This document shows positions 46,522 to 56,658 of a DNA stretch of 64,000 nucleotides, one piece after another (positions within the stretch are counted from its first letter, which is position 1; each line of letters opens with the position of its first letter). Under the pieces are notes generated by a model that searched no databases, was not told the DNA's origin, and worked only from the letters and a program-made list of their open reading frames with translations. Both the position numbers and the translations under genes were made by a program. The DNA lies in assembly GCA_001411745.2 (NCBI GenBank), contig LIQB01000002.1, forward strand, positions 125,892 through 189,891, written 5' to 3'. The DNA is from Psychrobacter glacincola. Lineage in GTDB: Bacteria; Pseudomonadota; Gammaproteobacteria; Pseudomonadales; Moraxellaceae.

Positions 46522-47062
46522 GCGTTTAGGGTTATTGATTGGCGTGGCAGGCATTGCCGCGCTGGTTTTTTTTACGCTATGGCATCTCTTTGTCCGTCAG
46601 CCTGTGGTGGAAGTGCGTGTCGCAGGCATCGATGGTGCTAATGATAAAGTTTGCTATTTTGTCGAGCCAAATTTTCAATTGCGCTGGATACACTCTGTAG
46701 AAAAACAATGGTGGGAAGAGCAATACCAACGTATAGACAGCAGTAGTACAGAAGACGCTACATTGCTGCTGACCACCACTTATTTTGAAGCTTTTGGGGC
46801 GGGCACACCCTCAACCGAAGCGCTTGCTACGATACAAAAACCTGGCTATCTGGGTTATCAAATCAATGAGAAATTGCCTAAGCTCAATTGGGTGGTCTCA
46901 CGGCTTACCAAAGGTGAGATTGACTATGGTAACTACCAGATGCTCATTCATCGCTGGGTGCCAGACTATTCTGAAGTAACGATCATGCCGAAAACGTATG
47001 GTTTCATTGATAGATTTAACAAGGATTTGTGTCATGAACTCCCAAGTGATGGATCACAATAA
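46499..47062 (+). CDS. DUF1850 protein of the TAXI-TRAP operon
   Basis: About 187 residues from ATG-ATG at 46499/46502; the upstream tracked start lies well inside the receptor gene. An N-terminal TM anchor (about residues 9-29) precedes a domain with CYFVEPNFQLRWIHSVEKQWWEEQYQ, the signature of DUF1850. DUF1850 genes are commonly inserted between TAXI receptor and permease genes. They may help assemble or regulate the transporter; the mechanism is unknown. It overlaps both neighbours, so translation is probably coupled. Confidence 0.85.
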   Translation: MMSKQLNKRLGLLIGVAGIAALVFFTLWHLFVRQPVVEVRVAGIDGANDKVCYFVEPNFQLRWIHSVEKQWWEEQYQRIDSSSTEDATLLLTTTYFEAFGAGTPSTEALATIQKPGYLGYQINEKLPKLNWVVSRLTKGEIDYGNYQMLIHRWVPDYSEVTIMPKTYGFIDRFNKDLCHELPSDGSQ

Positions 47063-49124
47063 TGTGACAACGATGTCAGATAACCATATCAATAACGACT
47101 TGCCTATACATTCCAACACGGATGCTGATACTCAGGTCGACGCTGAACTCGAGGCGCAAGCCCACAATAAAGCCATATTAGAGAAGTATGATAGAGAATC
47201 CATCACAAGGCACATCACTCAAGGACCAGTGAAGTATTTTATCGTTGGACTTTGCATTTTATATTCACTGTTTCATTTATATATCACCTTTAATCCCATG
47301 CCAGCGCTGCTACAGCGCTCTGTACACGTGGGCATTGGTTTTGCCTTAATTTTCTTAATTTTCCCCGCAAGTAAAAAAAGCAGCCGTCAGCGCGTTGCAT
47401 GGTATGACTGGATTTGGTTTGCCCTGTCTTTATCTGGAATGGCTTATCTGATATATGAATATCAAGATATCGTGACCTCACGTGGCGGTATGGCCAATCA
47501 GATGGATGTGATATTTTCGCTGATTACGGTGGTCTGCGTATTAGAAGGCAGTCGCCGTATCACAGGTTGGATTTTACCGATATTGGCAGGGATATTTTTG
47601 GCGTATCCGTTTGTTAGCCATTTAGACTTTATGCCTGATAGGCTGCTGACGCGTCCTTATGACATGGGTGATATCTTTGGTCAATTATTCCTAAAAACCG
47701 AAGGCTTATACTCTGTTGCGATTGGTGCATCGGTCACTTTTATCTTTTTATTCATTCTTTTTGGTGCATTCTTAGCGCGCTCGGGAATGGGGCAGCTGTT
47801 TAATGATTTGGCATTGGCAATTGCGGGTCATAAAAAAGGCGGGCCTGCAAAAGTGGCGGTCATCTCTAGTGGTTTTATGGGCAGTATTAATGGCTCTGCT
47901 TTGTCAAACGTGGTCAGTACTGGTGCCTTTACCATTCCGCTCATGAAAAAGGTTGGTTACCACAAAGATTTTGCAGGTGCCGTTGAGGCGAGTGCCTCTG
48001 TTGGCGGGCAAATATTACCGCCGATTATGGGCGCGAGTGCCTTTATCATGGCGGAGACAACAGGCTTGCCGTATAGCACAATTGCGTTGGCGGCCTTATT
48101 GCCAGCGATATTGTATTATCTGGGCGTCATTGCGCAGGTGCATTTTCGCGCTGGTCGTCGTGATCTAAAAGGTATCGCTAAAGAAAGCTTACCAGCTGTC
48201 AAAGAAGTGTTAAAAGCCCGCGGTCATATGCTGCTACCGATCGTATTTTTGATTTTCTTATTAATCAGAAATGTGCCCGTCGGATATGCAGCGGCTTATA
48301 CCATTGGTTTTACTGTCGTAGTTAGTATGCTGCGAAAAGAGACTAGAATGGGTTTCTCTGACATTTTGGGTGCATTAGAAGATGGCGCACGCCAGTCGCT
48401 CGCGGTAATGGCTGCTTGTGCAGTCGTCGGTATTATCATCGGAGTCGTGAGTCTAACCAGCTTTGGAACGGTGATGACCTCATCAATTGTCACACTTGGT
48501 GCAGGGTCGTTATTTTTCACGCTCATTTTGACCATGCTTGCCTCGATGGTATTGGGCATGGGACTACCGTCTATTCCTGCCTATATTATTACAGCAACGA
48601 TGGCAGCACCAGCCTTAGCTGGTTTTGATATTCCAATTTTATCAGCGCATATGTTTGTTTTTTACTTTGGTATCTTTGCCAATATTACACCGCCTGTGTG
48701 TCTAGCCGCCTTTGCTGGTGCGGGCATATCTGGTGGCGATCCGATGAAGACAGGGTTCTTATCTCTCAAATTGGCACTCGCCGGATTTATCGTGCCGTTT
48801 ATGTTTATCTATAGTCCAGCGATGTTAATGATTGATCCTACTGGGCTTGCGGTAACTGCTAAGGACTTCCCGCTACCACCTATTATCGATATTATCACGG
48901 TAGTATTGACGTCAATTACGGGTGTTATCGCACTTAGTGCAGCATTAGAGGGTTATTTTAAAAGCGATATGAGCCCAGTAACACGCGTTATTTTGGCAAT
49001 CGGAGCTTTGCTGTTAATCTATCCTGGAGTAATGACTGGTCTAGTGGGTGGCGTGATCGTTATTGCTATCGCCATCCTTAATACTAGAAACAGTGGCGAG
49101 CCAACGCCAACTTTAACCATTTAA
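47034..49124 (+). CDS. TRAP transporter permease, fused DctQM type
   Basis: About 696 residues with some 16-18 TM segments. The start at 47034 has AAGGA eight bases upstream. The N-terminal ~60 residues are hydrophilic (acidic); a DctQ-like four-helix part (about 65-200) is fused to the large DctM part, which has SGFMGSINGSALSNVVSTGAFTIPLMKK and MLASMVLGMGLPSIPAYIITATMAAPAL. These are signatures of the TRAP 4TM/12TM fusion used with TAXI receptors. It imports its solute with Na+ or H+. A strong terminator follows. Confidence 0.95.
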   Translation: MNSQVMDHNNVTTMSDNHINNDLPIHSNTDADTQVDAELEAQAHNKAILEKYDRESITRHITQGPVKYFIVGLCILYSLFHLYITFNPMPALLQRSVHVGIGFALIFLIFPASKKSSRQRVAWYDWIWFALSLSGMAYLIYEYQDIVTSRGGMANQMDVIFSLITVVCVLEGSRRITGWILPILAGIFLAYPFVSHLDFMPDRLLTRPYDMGDIFGQLFLKTEGLYSVAIGASVTFIFLFILFGAFLARSGMGQLFNDLALAIAGHKKGGPAKVAVISSGFMGSINGSALSNVVSTGAFTIPLMKKVGYHKDFAGAVEASASVGGQILPPIMGASAFIMAETTGLPYSTIALAALLPAILYYLGVIAQVHFRAGRRDLKGIAKESLPAVKEVLKARGHMLLPIVFLIFLLIRNVPVGYAAAYTIGFTVVVSMLRKETRMGFSDILGALEDGARQSLAVMAACAVVGIIIGVVSLTSFGTVMTSSIVTLGAGSLFFTLILTMLASMVLGMGLPSIPAYIITATMAAPALAGFDIPILSAHMFVFYFGIFANITPPVCLAAFAGAGISGGDPMKTGFLSLKLALAGFIVPFMFIYSPAMLMIDPTGLAVTAKDFPLPPIIDIITVVLTSITGVIALSAALEGYFKSDMSPVTRVILAIGALLLIYPGVMTGLVGGVIVIAIAILNTRNSGEPTPTLTI

Positions 49125-49164
49125 GACGTTGCGGTTAAAGGTTTTAATAATTCATTAAAGTCAT

Positions 49165-49205
49165 AAAAAAGGGTGAATAACATAAAATGTTATTCACCCT
49201 TTTTA
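49165..49205. terminator. Strong bidirectional intrinsic terminator
   Basis: A 16-bp stem (AAAAAGGGTGAATAAC / GTTATTCACCCTTTTT) around a 7-base loop between convergent TRAP permease and lipA genes. Confidence 0.92.
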
Positions 49206-49251
49206 CATGCTCAACTTAATTTTTAAGTATTAGCTCATTAAACCCCGACAC

Positions 49252-50295
49252 TTAGCAGCCAAGTTTGCCTTCTGCTGCCAATGCTTTTTTACTACGGATT
49301 GGCGCTGGGCAGTCTTCGCCGTAGTACTGACGATCGGCAAAATAGCTTGAGCGTACCATTGGGCCTGCCCAAATGTTAAAGAAGCCAATTTTTTTACCAT
49401 AATCCATATAACGCTGGAACTCGTCTGGATGGACATAACGATCGACAGGCGCGTGGTTTTTACTGGGTTGCAGATACTGACCAACCGTAATCATATCCAC
49501 ATTATGCGCTTTTAGGTCATCAAGCAGCGCATAAATCTCTTCTTCAGTCTCACCAAGACCGACCATAAAGCCGCACTTGGTCGCGATATCAGGGCGACGC
49601 TCTTTATAGAGTTTGAGCAAATCTAACGAATGCTGATAGTCAGAACCTGGGCGGAAGGCTTTATATAAACGAGGCACGGTTTCGATGTTATGGTTAAAGA
49701 CATCTGGCGGTGTTTCAGTTAACAAGTCTAGCGCGATATCCATACGACCACGGAAATCAGGCACCAATATTTCAATGAGGCAATTCGGGCTAAGTGCGCG
49801 AGATTCATTGAGCACTTCAACGAAATGCATCGCGCCGCCATCTTTTAGATCGTCACGATCCACAGAGGTGATTACCGCATACTTAAGCTGCAAACCTAAA
49901 ATAGTCTCGGCAGTGTGACGCGGCTCATCTGCATCTAGCTCATTAGGACGACCATGACCGACGTCACAGAACGGACAGCGACGGGTACAGATATCACCCA
50001 TAATCATAAAGGTCGCCGTACCATCAGCGAAGCACTGCGGTAGGTTAGGGCAGGCCGCTTCCTCACAGACGGTATAGAGCTTTTGCTCACGCAAGGTGGC
50101 TTTGATACGAGCTACTTCAGCGGGCGAGGACATTTTAACCCGAATCCAATCTGGCTTTTTCTTTGCCTCGATGGTCGGAATCACTTTAATTGGGATACGG
50201 GCAACTTTATCGTAGCCACGTAGCTTTTCGCCTTGAATGGCTTTTTTAGGTTTGACCTTGGCAGCAGGCACATGTGTTTGTACGGCAGTTGTCAT
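49252..50295 (-). CDS. lipA: Lipoyl synthase
   Basis: A 347-residue LipA. The auxiliary cluster motif is [12 protein letters not shown], and the radical SAM motif is [10 protein letters not shown] (CxxxCxxC). A conserved RSSYFAD with the serine ligand lies near the C-terminus, followed by a family-typical KALAAE. LipA inserts sulphur into octanoyl groups on lipoyl domains. A Lys-rich N-terminal extension of about 40 residues is slightly longer than in E. coli. No lipB is adjacent. Confidence 0.97.
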   Translation of the reverse strand: MTTAVQTHVPAAKVKPKKAIQGEKLRGYDKVARIPIKVIPTIEAKKKPDWIRVKMSSPAEVARIKATLREQKLYTVCEEAACPNLPQCFADGTATFMIMGDICTRRCPFCDVGHGRPNELDADEPRHTAETILGLQLKYAVITSVDRDDLKDGGAMHFVEVLNESRALSPNCLIEILVPDFRGRMDIALDLLTETPPDVFNHNIETVPRLYKAFRPGSDYQHSLDLLKLYKERRPDIATKCGFMVGLGETEEEIYALLDDLKAHNVDMITVGQYLQPSKNHAPVDRYVHPDEFQRYMDYGKKIGFFNIWAGPMVRSSYFADRQYYGEDCPAPIRSKKALAAEGKLGC

Positions 50296-50469
50296 AATAA
50301 AGTATCTCTTAACCCTTTATAGTATAAGGGTTTATGGAATTATTAGAATGTGTTGTGAGTGAGGACATTATAGCAGAAACTTAGGGGCTAATTTTCAATG
50401 AATAATGTTTAACTGATCATTTTGAGGTGGATCATTAAGGCTACTATGGTTTGTCTCGCAACCATAGTT

Positions 50470-50925
50470 TTAAATATCTATATCAATATCCAACTCATTC
50501 AGGATTTCTATGGCAGCACGAAACGCTTCTTGAGTGGCAGGTGCCCCGCAATAAGGCAAGCTGTGCATTAATACTTCTCGAATCTCAGCGACACTTGCGC
50601 CATTATTGATGGCACCTCGAATGTGCCCTTTTAGCTCAGTGGGGCTTTTTTGCGCAATTAAAAAAGCGATGGTGATTAATGAGCGATATTTGCGTGGCAA
50701 TACTGAGTCATCTTGCCATGTGCTGCCCCAAGCGTGCTCAATAATCCAGTCTTGTAATGGTTGGGTAAATCCAGTCGTGCTGTCAAGCGAGCGTTTGACA
50801 TGCGCTTCACCCATCACGTCAGTGCGAACTTTGAGACCGTTTTGATAATTAGCGTTGCTCTTTATATGGCTGTTTTCCATATCGCTGTTTTCCCTATTTT
50901 TGTTTTCCATTGCACCACTATCCAT
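50470..50925 (-). CDS. Carboxymuconolactone decarboxylase family protein (PcaC-like)
   Basis: A 151-residue protein. The N-terminal ~35 residues are polar, with a repeated ENxxxxNSxMEN pattern. The domain then runs TGFTQPLQDWIIEHAWGSTWQDDSVLPRKYRSLITIAFLIA, with GHIRGAINNGASVAEIREVLMHSLPYCGAPA, matching gamma-carboxymuconolactone decarboxylase. No other protocatechuate genes are near, so a stand-alone role or an AhpD-like activity is also possible. The AhpD CxxC is absent. The ATG has AAGGATA upstream. Confidence 0.85.
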   Translation of the reverse strand: MDSGAMENKNRENSDMENSHIKSNANYQNGLKVRTDVMGEAHVKRSLDSTTGFTQPLQDWIIEHAWGSTWQDDSVLPRKYRSLITIAFLIAQKSPTELKGHIRGAINNGASVAEIREVLMHSLPYCGAPATQEAFRAAIEILNELDIDIDI

Positions 50926-51365
50926 ATCATTATCCTTAATGTTTATTCATTTAATATATGGTTAATAAAAGCTGTTTTTTCAAGCGCTATTTTTCTAAGT
51001 GATATTTTCTCTAAGCTATCGTATCAAGATGATATTTTATCAAATAATATCCTACAAAGCGTCTAGCAGTCACAGCGTATTTATTTACTCATAAATCGAG
51101 GGGTGCTTGACTAAAATGACAAGCTGTATATCGATTGTGCAAGGCTGCTCAATCATATTGTTGATGGTACTATTTATATAATAAATGTTCAATATGAGCC
51201 CTTTATAACCGCTTTATGAGCCTTTTAAAGGCTGAGCCATTAACATTTAGGGCGTTTTAAGCTATGATTGCACCAATAATTATTTCATCTAGTATATAGA
51301 CGCAGGCGGTCATGCTGACTACCCACGTAATGTACTAATACTCCCAACTGACGAGGACGACTATT
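50926..51365. other. Intergenic region upstream of acnB
   Basis: About 440 AT-rich bases. It carries promoters for the two divergent genes, but no distinct operator, repeat or RNA is visible to me. Confidence 0.45.
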
Positions 51366-53969
51366 GTGTTAGAAGCTTATCGTAAACATGTCGAAGAACG
51401 TGCTGAGCTAGGAACGGTTCCGCTACCACTGAATGAAAAACAAGTAGCAGAGTTGGTCGAACTACTAAAGAATCCACCAGCAGGCGAAGACGCGTTCTTG
51501 ATGAACCTGCTAGAAAACCGTATTCCTGCTGGCGTTGACCAAGCGGCTTACGTTAAAGCGGCGTTTTTAGCAGCGATCCTTAAGGGTGAAACCTCTTCAC
51601 CACTTATTAGCAAGCAAAAAGCCGTTCAAATCCTAGGCACGATGCAAGGTGGCTATAACGTTCAACCATTGGTTGCGGCACTGGATGACGCGGAAGTGGC
51701 ACAAGATGCTGCTGAAGCGTTAAAAAAGACGTTGCTGGTGTTTGACGCATTCAATGACGTGACTGAAAAAGCAGAAGCGGGCAATGCTATCGCTAAAGAA
51801 GTGGTTCAATCTTGGGCTGACGCTGAATGGTTCTTGAACCGTGATGCTGTACCAGAAAAAACCACTTACACGACGTTTAAAGTGACTGGCGAAACCAACA
51901 CCGATGACTTGTCGCCTGCGCAAGATGCGTGGAGCCGCCCTGATATCCCATTGCATTCATTGGCTATGCACAAAAACTCTCGCGACGGCATCACTGCTGA
52001 CGAAGAGGGCGTTGTCGGTCCAATGAAGCAAATCGAAGCGTTAAAAGAAAAAGGCCATCCACTCGCTTATGTTGGTGACGTGGTAGGTACAGGCTCTAGC
52101 CGTAAGTCTGCGACCAACTCAGTATTGTGGCTGATGGGCGATGATATCCCTAACGTGCCGAACAAACGTGGTGGCGGTTTAGTACTTGGTAACAATATTG
52201 CACCTATCTTCTTTAACACCATGGAAGATTCTGGCGCATTGCCCATCGAAAAAGTAGCCGTTGATAACTTAAACATGGGTGATGTGTTTGACATCTATCC
52301 GTATGAAGGCAAAATCACTAAGCATGATTCAGATGAAGTGCTGTCTACGTTCAAATTGAACTCACCAACATTGCTTGATGAAGTTCGTGCTGGCGGTCGT
52401 ATTCCATTGATCGTTGGTCGTGGTTTGACCAATCGTGCTCGCGCGTACATGGGTCTTGGACATTCAGATATCTTTGCTAAGCCAGAAGAGCCAGTTGATA
52501 CGGGTAAAGGCTTTACCCTAGCGCAAAAAATGGTCGGTAAAGCTTGTGGTCTAGAGGGCGTACGTCCGGGCATGTACTGTGAGCCTAAAATGACGACTGT
52601 AGGATCGCAGGATACGACTGGTCCGATGACTCGTGATGAGCTAAAAGATTTGGCTTGCCTAGGTTTCCAGGCAGATCTAGTAATGCAGTCATTCTGTCAC
52701 ACTGCCGCTTATCCAAAGCCAGTTGACGTTGAAACTCAGCATACACTACCTGACTTTATCATGAACCGTGGCGGCGTAAGCTTACGTCCTGGTGATGGTA
52801 TCATTCATAGCTGGTTGAACCGTATGCTACTTCCAGATACCGTTGGTACTGGTGGTGACTCGCATACGCGTTTCCCAATGGGTATCTCATTCCCAGCAGG
52901 TTCTGGTTTAGTAGCATTCGCAGCAGCGACTGGTGTTATGCCACTTGATATGCCTGAATCTGTCCGTGTACGCTTCGTTGGCGAACGTCAGGCTGGTATC
53001 ACGCTACGTGACCTAGTACATGCGATTCCTTATCAGGCGATCAAAGAAGGTCTATTGACCGTTGATAAGAAAGGCAAAATCAACGAGTTTAACGGTCGTA
53101 TCTTAGAGATCGAAGGTCTAGAAGACTTGACCGCTGAGCAAGCATTTGAGCTATCTGATGCCTCAGCTGAGCGTAGTGCTGCTGGTTGTACCATCACTTT
53201 GTCTGAAGCGTCAGTGACTGAGTACTTAAACTCAAACATTACCCTTCTAAAATGGATGATCTCAGAAGGCTATGGCGATGCGCGTACTATCAGCCGTCGT
53301 ATCGAGCAGATGCAAGAATGGCTAGCGAACCCAAGCCTATTGCGCGCTGATGCTGATGCTGAATACGCCATCGATATGACGATCGATATGAGCACCATCA
53401 AAGAGCCTATCCTTTGCTGCCCGAACGATCCAGACGATGCAAAAACGTTGGCTGATGTCGCCGGCGATACCATTGATGAAGTGTTCATTGGTTCATGTAT
53501 GACTAACATCGGTCATTTCCGCGCTGCGGGTAAACTGCTACAAGACGTACCAGCAGGTAGTTTGAAAACTCGTCTATGGATTGCGCCGCCGACTAAGATG
53601 GATGCGCGTCAGTTGATGGAAGAAGGTTACTACAACATCTACGCTCAAGCCGGCGCTCGTACTGAGATGCCAGGTTGTTCACTATGTATGGGTAACCAAG
53701 CACGTATCGCACCGAAATCTACTGCGGTATCAACCTCAACTCGTAACTTTCCGAACCGTCTAGGTCAAGGCGCTAACGTATATCTAGCTTCTGCAGAGCT
53801 TGCAGCGGTCGCAGCGGTACTTGGTAAATTGCCAACCAACGAAGAATATCAGCAGTACGCTGGTATGCTTGATAGCATGGGCGAGGAAGTGTATCAGTAC
53901 ATGAACTTCGATCGTATGGATTCTTATACTGAAGAAGCCGACAAAATTAACGTTGCTCAATTGACCTAA
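51366..53969 (+). CDS. acnB: Aconitate hydratase B
   Basis: An 867-residue AcnB. The N-terminal HEAT-like domain starts [16 protein letters not shown]; the swivel domain has [17 protein letters not shown]; the catalytic core has [42 protein letters not shown], and the 4Fe-4S cysteines in [13 protein letters not shown] and [11 protein letters not shown]. It interconverts citrate and isocitrate and, in apo form in other bacteria, can bind mRNA. The start is GTG with GACGAGGACG upstream. It is followed by a terminator and is monocistronic. Confidence 0.98.
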   Translation: MLEAYRKHVEERAELGTVPLPLNEKQVAELVELLKNPPAGEDAFLMNLLENRIPAGVDQAAYVKAAFLAAILKGETSSPLISKQKAVQILGTMQGGYNVQPLVAALDDAEVAQDAAEALKKTLLVFDAFNDVTEKAEAGNAIAKEVVQSWADAEWFLNRDAVPEKTTYTTFKVTGETNTDDLSPAQDAWSRPDIPLHSLAMHKNSRDGITADEEGVVGPMKQIEALKEKGHPLAYVGDVVGTGSSRKSATNSVLWLMGDDIPNVPNKRGGGLVLGNNIAPIFFNTMEDSGALPIEKVAVDNLNMGDVFDIYPYEGKITKHDSDEVLSTFKLNSPTLLDEVRAGGRIPLIVGRGLTNRARAYMGLGHSDIFAKPEEPVDTGKGFTLAQKMVGKACGLEGVRPGMYCEPKMTTVGSQDTTGPMTRDELKDLACLGFQADLVMQSFCHTAAYPKPVDVETQHTLPDFIMNRGGVSLRPGDGIIHSWLNRMLLPDTVGTGGDSHTRFPMGISFPAGSGLVAFAAATGVMPLDMPESVRVRFVGERQAGITLRDLVHAIPYQAIKEGLLTVDKKGKINEFNGRILEIEGLEDLTAEQAFELSDASAERSAAGCTITLSEASVTEYLNSNITLLKWMISEGYGDARTISRRIEQMQEWLANPSLLRADADAEYAIDMTIDMSTIKEPILCCPNDPDDAKTLADVAGDTIDEVFIGSCMTNIGHFRAAGKLLQDVPAGSLKTRLWIAPPTKMDARQLMEEGYYNIYAQAGARTEMPGCSLCMGNQARIAPKSTAVSTSTRNFPNRLGQGANVYLASAELAAVAAVLGKLPTNEEYQQYAGMLDSMGEEVYQYMNFDRMDSYTEEADKINVAQLT

Positions 53970-54010
53970 TCTTGGTTCAAATTTAAGTTAAACGTTTTTA
54001 AGTTTTAAAG

Positions 54011-54044
54011 AAAAACCCTGTATCGTCATGATGCGGGGTTTTTT
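54011..54044 (+). terminator. Intrinsic terminator after acnB
   Basis: ACCCTGTATC pairs with GATGCGGGGT (two G-T pairs), followed by a T-run. Confidence 0.85.
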
Positions 54045-54158
54045 GTTATGTTACAAGTTCAAAAATATCAATAAGTCTTTGCAAACTTTTATTGAGTAAT
54101 TATAATGTAAGCTGCTCATTAATTCTTAATCAGCGACTTTCACCTTTAGAGACTAAAA

Positions 54159-54614
54159 ATGACAAATCCGATAGAAAGTAGAAGTATGCTTGATAAAGCG
54201 ACGCCGCCACCTTTGAATAACTCTGTAATGAATAATAATCATAGCGCTGAAGCAAACTATGGCATCATCGACTGGTTCAAAAAAGGCTTGAGAAATTATA
54301 CCAATTTCTCCGGTCGCGCAAGGCGCAAAGAGTATTGGTATTTTTTTCTAGTACAGATGGGAGTGGTCATCATTGCTATGATACTAGATGCCATCATATT
54401 CAGCTCAGAGACAGGTTTATTTTATATAGTCGCAGCGCTGGGTTTATTTCTGCCTGGGCTTGCCGTGACTATCCGCCGCTTACATGACACGAGCCGCTCA
54501 GGATGGTGGTTTTTGATAGGCGTTGTCCCACTGATAGGCTCCATTATACTACTGGTATTTTTAGCAAGTGATACCAAGCCTGAAATCAATCAATGGGGCC
54601 CGCCAGCAAAATAA
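54159..54614 (+). CDS. DUF805 family inner-membrane protein
   Basis: A 151-residue protein. After about 40 polar residues, NFSGRARRKEYWYFFLVQM and the later LAVTIRRLHDTSRSGWWFLIGVVPLIG mark DUF805. Three to four TM helices are predicted. The family is widespread in bacteria with no established function. The start is weakly supported by AGAGACT. It stands alone. Confidence 0.88.
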   Translation: MTNPIESRSMLDKATPPPLNNSVMNNNHSAEANYGIIDWFKKGLRNYTNFSGRARRKEYWYFFLVQMGVVIIAMILDAIIFSSETGLFYIVAALGLFLPGLAVTIRRLHDTSRSGWWFLIGVVPLIGSIILLVFLASDTKPEINQWGPPAK

Positions 54615-54677
54615 TCCGTTTGAAAACAGGTGCCAATCGTTAATAGAATTGCTTATACCTGTTTACAAATGTGATAA

Positions 54678-54800
54678 CTGATTTTTTAACCTATCTTCTG
54701 TATAATATAAGGGCAGGCGGAAACCGTGGCTCTGTAATGAATCTATCTTTTCTATCTCGGGACGGACCGATACTTTGATAGGCACTTTTTTATTTACGCT
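54678..54800 (+). promoter_or_regulatory. Promoter and structured-looking leader upstream of the PACE-type exporter
   Basis: TATAAT at 54701-54706 is a perfect -10 box; CTGATT 17 bases upstream is a poor -35. Transcription would start near 54713, leaving a leader of about 100 bases. The leader contains GGCGGAAACCGT and then CTATC-TCGG-GACGGA-CCGA-TACTTT-GATAG, which can fold as a two-part stem, followed four bases later by TTTTTT. It resembles an attenuator or riboswitch layout. I do not recognise a known riboswitch class. Confidence 0.4.
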
Positions 54801-54820
54801 TAAGTGCTTTGGAGTTTTGG

Positions 54821-55264
54821 TTGATTACTTTATCCCCACTCAAACGTCGTATCGTCTATGTGACTATTTTCGAGCTTATCGCTATCATTTCTTCTACTTT
54901 TGTATTGATGAAGCTGAGCGGTAGCGACGCGGCAGAATCCTTACCAGTTGCTGTGATGGTGTCATTGGCAGCGGTGATTTGGAACTTCTTATACAATACA
55001 GCTTTTGAAGCGTGGGAACGTCGCAAGCAGGTGGCAAAGCGTACCTTACTCATTCGCAGTGCGCATGCTTTAGGATTTGAAGGCGGATTGGTATTGATTT
55101 GCTTACCACTTTATATGATTTGGTATGATGTTGGTTTAATCAAAGCCTTTATGATGGAAGCAGCGTTACTGCTATTTTTTTTGGTTTATACCTTTATCTT
55201 TACCTTGGGTTTTGACAAGATGTTTACCTTACCGCATCACTATAAGACAGCCTCTGATTCTTAA
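54821..55264 (+). CDS. PACE family multidrug efflux protein (AceI-like)
   Basis: About 147 residues with four TM helices arranged as two similar halves. Each half begins with a basic/aromatic segment and carries a conserved acidic residue: RRIVYVTIFELIAI and RTLLIRSAHALGFEGGLV; VIWNFLYNTAFEAWE is the family's motif. PACE proteins such as AceI export chlorhexidine and short diamines with protons. The TTG at 54821 is preferred because GGAG lies six to seven bases upstream; TTG at 54809 is the alternative. The leader described upstream may control it. Confidence 0.85.
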   Translation: MITLSPLKRRIVYVTIFELIAIISSTFVLMKLSGSDAAESLPVAVMVSLAAVIWNFLYNTAFEAWERRKQVAKRTLLIRSAHALGFEGGLVLICLPLYMIWYDVGLIKAFMMEAALLLFFLVYTFIFTLGFDKMFTLPHHYKTASDS

Positions 55265-55325
55265 GAGTTAAAAGTGTCAGTTAAAGATATGTTTAATACG
55301 GAATTTTCTTGATATCGTATGACCT

Positions 55326-55357
55326 AAAAAAAAGGCTGCCATTAGGCAGCCTTTTTG
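55326..55357. terminator. Bidirectional intrinsic terminator
   Basis: An 11-bp stem (AAAAGGCTGCC / GGCAGCCTTTT) with a 4-base loop, A-run left and T-run right, between convergent genes. Confidence 0.9.
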
Positions 55358-55389
55358 ATGATAGCGCAAAACAGAGTGTGATCAGGTTA

Positions 55390-56187
55390 TTATTTACCTT
55401 GATAAACCGGCTTACGTTTTTCCATAAAGGCGGTAATACCTTCTTTAAAATCATCCGTTTTAGCAAGCATGGTCTGTTGATCCACTTCCATATCGAGCGC
55501 TTCATTGAGACCCATATAAGCGTGCGTATTAATCATATGCTTCATTGATGCCAATGCTTTTCCGGGCAGATTGCTCAGGCGCGTTGCCAATGCCAATACG
55601 CTAGCATCCAGCTCGTCGCTACTGACCACATCATTAACCAAGTTTAAGCGTGCCATATCTTCCGCTTTGAGTTTATCTCCAAGCATGACCATCTCAGTGG
55701 TTTTTGCCACACCGATCAATTGATTCAGTAAATAAATGCCGCCAGCATCTGGTATTAGACCGATATTGACAAAGGCTTGCACGAATTTGGCATTATCAGC
55801 GGCTATGCGAAAATCACAAGTCAGTGCCAAGTTCATGCCAGCACCTGCCACTGCGCCTTCTAATTTGGCGATAATAGGCTTATGAATATTACGCAACTTT
55901 AAGCTAATCTCAGCGACTTCGCCAACCATAAAGTTTAGCTTATTCGACAGCGCCTCGCTTTCCATGCCGTTTTCTAACATCTCACCGATATGCCCGCCAC
56001 TTGAAAAGTTATTGCCTGCGCCTTGCAGGATGATGACTCTGACGTCTTTGTCTTCATCTGCATTCGTCAATGCATTCATCATGGCATCTTTGAGCACTGT
56101 GCTAAAGGCATTCAGTGTTTTGGGATCGTTCATCGTGATGGTTGCGATATGGTTTTCTACTTGATATTCGACGAGAGGGTGTGACAT
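55390..56187 (-). CDS. Enoyl-CoA hydratase/isomerase family protein
   Basis: About 265 residues from the ATG at 56187, which has AAGGATATC upstream; the tracked frame starts 29 codons earlier. Crotonase motifs: NFSSGGHIGEM (first oxyanion loop), KLEGAVAGAGMNLALTCDFRIAADNAKF (second), and NIGLIPDAGGIYLL. The position of the first catalytic Glu is occupied by Ala-Gly (GAVAGAG), and the second motif reads LIPDAGG with Asp, so it may be an isomerase or PaaG-like hydratase rather than the FadB type. No beta-oxidation genes flank it. Confidence 0.88.
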   Translation of the reverse strand: MSHPLVEYQVENHIATITMNDPKTLNAFSTVLKDAMMNALTNADEDKDVRVIILQGAGNNFSSGGHIGEMLENGMESEALSNKLNFMVGEVAEISLKLRNIHKPIIAKLEGAVAGAGMNLALTCDFRIAADNAKFVQAFVNIGLIPDAGGIYLLNQLIGVAKTTEMVMLGDKLKAEDMARLNLVNDVVSSDELDASVLALATRLSNLPGKALASMKHMINTHAYMGLNEALDMEVDQQTMLAKTDDFKEGITAFMEKRKPVYQGK

Positions 56188-56430
56188 GGTTGATATCCTT
56201 AATTGAGTTTTCTGTAAAACGCTTTTGGTAACACTAGCTATTGGCAGTAAATGTGACAAATAATGCAATGGCAAATACTATAGCAGTTTGAGCTTATTAT
56301 AAAAGCAGGATCTGTGCGCGCTTAAGACATGATTCAGGTATGGTGTTTTTTGCTGCTATCATATTGCTAAAATTATTAAACCTACCATTCAAAAATAAGG
56401 CTACTATCTGTAGAAAGGTTGAATTATGCT

Positions 56431-56602
56431 AAGGCATGTCCTCAATTCAATCGAGCATTCTCTACATGGGCTAAAAATGGCTAAATTTTGCCAAACTGCG
56501 TCAAATAGCTGATGAATATCTCGATATTATTTGTGCTATTTTCCTTGTTTGGTGGCAATCTATCTCATTTTTTTACCATTTTTAAAATGAAGAGACGCCC
56601 TA
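56431..56602 (+). repeat. MITE-like repeat, copy C (~172 bp)
   Basis: Same orientation as copy A, with the same interior (GCTAAAAATGGCTAAATTTT, ATATCTCGATATTATTTG) and ends AAGGCATGTCCTCA and AAGAGACGCCCT. It has more substitutions than copies A and B, and its terminal repeats are no longer perfect. It lies 56 bases before a hydrolase start. Confidence 0.85.
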
Positions 56603-56658
56603 GAAGGCAGGTTTTAAAAGACTGATTTTTTATTTATTAAACCAACAAGGAAGTGGTT

